From Pseudobdellovibrionaceae bacterium (GTDB lineage: Bacteria > Bdellovibrionota > UBA1018 > UBA6935): DNA of 64,000 nt. Shown in pieces: positions 62,547-64,000 of this stretch. Below the pieces are notes generated by a model. It had not been told where the DNA came from, made no database searches, and worked only from the letters and a program-made list of their open reading frames with translations. The DNA lies in the NCBI GenBank assembly GCA_002722705.1, contig PBMP01000024.1, positions 122,440-186,439 of the forward strand, in the 5' to 3' direction. A program made the translations under genes and the position numbers. Every line of letters starts with the position of its first letter. Position 1 is the first letter of the stretch.

Positions 62547-63854
62547 ATGAAGGAAACTTCGGTAATTCAGAAGCCCGCTATGACGCATGGCTTCCTTGAA
62601 AAAACACTTTCTGTCTTACTTGTGATTATAGGAATCATTGGGATTCGAATTATTCTCGATGGTCCACTCTGGAAATCTCTTGTCGAATCAGATTTTGAAT
62701 CTAAAACAGCAGGGACAGTGACACTTATGCGTGGTTGGGGACGGATTCGATCTCAAGGAAGTTCAATTTGGCATGACATGAGTAACGGAACAAAAGAAGT
62801 AGGAATCGGAGATACAATCTTTACCGGTCAAAATTCACAAATCAAACTTGCGATTCGTGGAGGAAATGACATTACCCTTCTTCCCAACTCTGTGGTTGTC
62901 GTCAAACTACCTGAACAAACTCAAAAGTCTGAATTCGACCTCACACAAATGTTTAATCAAATCGTAAGAAGAAACGTTCCTGCACCTTCAATTGATATTA
63001 GAAAAGGAAAAGTAGAAGTGGTTCTTCAATCCAAAAAACAAGTTCCTCTTCAAGTGAATGGAAAAAAATATCAAATTAAAGCAAAGAACCAACAAACACG
63101 CGTTGAAATTAAAGTCAGCCCTCAAACCAAAAATGTGGTTATTGATTCTCCACAAGGAGTTCCTTTTGAACTCAAAGAAAGTAAAAAACAAGTTATTACT
63201 ACAACAAGACAAGTCGAAGCTCTTGTCACAAATTCAATTAAGATTCCTCAATTTGCGATTCCATCGCTCAACAAAGAAAACGAAAAACCAAGTGAGTTTA
63301 TTCCTGCTCCTGAAGAATCGATAGGTCGAGAGCAAATTCTTTTGAAAATCAAAAAAATAGAAGACCCTGAAATTTTCAAAGAAGAAGTAACGGATTTTGA
63401 TGAAGAACTTGACGAAAAAAATGTAGAACCTGTTATTAAAAAAGAACCAAAGAAAGAAGTGAAAGAAACTAAACCTAAAGAAAGAACGATAAAAAAAGAA
63501 ATTCCAAAAAAAGTTCTGAAGAAAAGAATAATTAAACCCGCAGGACCTACATTAGTCAAACCGCTGGATCAACAACAAGTGACTCAAAACTCACAACTCA
63601 TTTTTTCTTGGTTACAAACATCTGATCAGGAAGAATTTGATTTTGTAATCGCAAGAGACCCTAAATTCCAAAAACGAGTCAAAAGTTTTCACCTCAAAAT
63701 CAACGCCTATGTTTGGAATGTCAAACAACGGCCGGGGACCTATTATTGGACTGTCCGAAGTCGAAATGAACAAAAAAAGAGTTATTTTTCTCAGCCAAGA
63801 CGCATTATCGTAAAACCTGACTCTAAAAACAAGCGAACAAAAACGACAAAATAA
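62547..63854 (+). CDS. FecR-domain membrane protein
   Basis: This 435-residue protein has one N-terminal membrane helix (about 20-38) and a FecR domain (about 53-120, with GTVTLMRGWGRIRSQGSS and IGDTIFTGQNSQIKLAIRGG). A Lys/Glu/Pro-rich linker of about 100 residues (265-335) follows, then a C-terminal fibronectin-like domain (FSWLQTSDQEEFDFVIARDP ... PGTYYWTVRS). Unlike FecR of iron systems it has no sigma factor beside it. The divergent phosphatase gene begins 66 bases away. An ATG at 62580 is an alternative start. It probably senses or supports the envelope. Confidence 0.8.
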   Translation: MKETSVIQKPAMTHGFLEKTLSVLLVIIGIIGIRIILDGPLWKSLVESDFESKTAGTVTLMRGWGRIRSQGSSIWHDMSNGTKEVGIGDTIFTGQNSQIKLAIRGGNDITLLPNSVVVVKLPEQTQKSEFDLTQMFNQIVRRNVPAPSIDIRKGKVEVVLQSKKQVPLQVNGKKYQIKAKNQQTRVEIKVSPQTKNVVIDSPQGVPFELKESKKQVITTTRQVEALVTNSIKIPQFAIPSLNKENEKPSEFIPAPEESIGREQILLKIKKIEDPEIFKEEVTDFDEELDEKNVEPVIKKEPKKEVKETKPKERTIKKEIPKKVLKKRIIKPAGPTLVKPLDQQQVTQNSQLIFSWLQTSDQEEFDFVIARDPKFQKRVKSFHLKINAYVWNVKQRPGTYYWTVRSRNEQKKSYFSQPRRIIVKPDSKNKRTKTTK

Positions 63855-63930
63855 CATAAATACTTGATATTATTAAATTAAAAAATGTGTCATTCCTGAC
63901 TGCTTTTGTCATGTCAGTAATAAGTAGAAG

Positions 63931-64000
63931 TGTCCGGTAGGTTTCTTAAGGCAAATGTCCGGTTTGTAGATAAAGAGCTAATTCCCCCTAGGGGGAATGG
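63931..64000 (+). other. Possible mobile-element edge with short repeats and palindrome
   Basis: TGTCCGGT occurs twice (63931-63938 and 63956-63963), 25 bases apart. A perfect 18-bp palindrome ATTCCCCCTAGGGGGAAT (63981-63998) follows. Repeated TGTCCGGT-type blocks are typical of the ends of IS21- and IS481-like elements. No gene is visible before the window ends. The stretch 63855-63930 holds no recognised feature. Confidence 0.4.

Noticed and set aside
1..64000. CRISPR arrays, tRNA or rRNA genes
   Set aside because: No regularly spaced direct repeats, no cloverleaf with a GGTTCGAATCC-type arm and no rRNA-like stretch were noticed on either strand by eye.

Overview
The window is a dense, AT-rich stretch of a Gram-negative bacterial chromosome with about 60 genes and short intergenic gaps. 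It has a full set of type II secretion genes, many lipoproteins and outer-membrane barrels, and a large set of exported proteases. It also pairs pheS-pheT with an IHF alpha gene and a MerR-type gene, and carries a GspN-bearing secretion operon, RpoH, and a SpoIIE-type phosphatase next to a STAS-like protein. Together these suggest Bdellovibrionota or another delta-proteobacteria-like lineage. That placement is an inference from gene content, not from a marker tree.

Layout. 1-11163 (+) is a type II secretion operon, gspD (cut by the window edge) through gspE-F-G-H-I-J-K-L-M-N, followed by a polyprenyl synthase (11175-12008). 12005-16997 (-) is a translation block: rpmI-rplT, a strong terminator, then pheS-pheT-ihfA-merR. 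17149-19000 is an accessory patch: an IS5-type transposase remnant with intact 15-bp ends, a miniature derivative of the same element, a small secreted protein between them, and a nucleotidyltransferase/CopG pair. 19078-26574 (-) is a probable six-gene operon of exported proteins of unknown function. It is headed by a caspase-fold-like protein and ends in two tandem copies of a gene pair (B-A-B-A). A subtilisin-family lipoprotein lies just upstream of it (26627-28330).

28552-36465 holds outer-membrane barrels, a LysR regulator, a PilZ-like protein, a thioesterase, a large coiled-coil exported protein, a rhodanese-like lipoprotein, a thermolysin-family protease and infC. 36654-45250 mixes metallo-beta-lactamase-fold hydrolases, a TonB-like protein, a second HExxH secreted protease, a START-like protein, an EI24/CysZ membrane protein, RdgB and a DUF218 protein. 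45262-55315 has RidA, a malic enzyme, an outer-membrane protein with a FlgT-like C-terminus, an M16 peptidase, a metzincin lipoprotein and RpoH. 55563-58118 is the classical rpsO-pnp pair with a hairpin between the genes and a strong terminator after it. 58172-63854 contains an outer-membrane protein, a secreted protein, and a STAS / SpoIIE-phosphatase / FecR signalling group. The last 70 bases look like the edge of a mobile element.

How it may fit together: the secretion machinery, at least six exported or envelope proteases, and the caspase-like operon suggest a cell that invests heavily in exported hydrolysis, as predatory or scavenging bacteria do. Five exported-protein genes, three of them metalloproteases, share an unusual run of 5-7 G as their ribosome-binding site. 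This hints at common post-transcriptional control.
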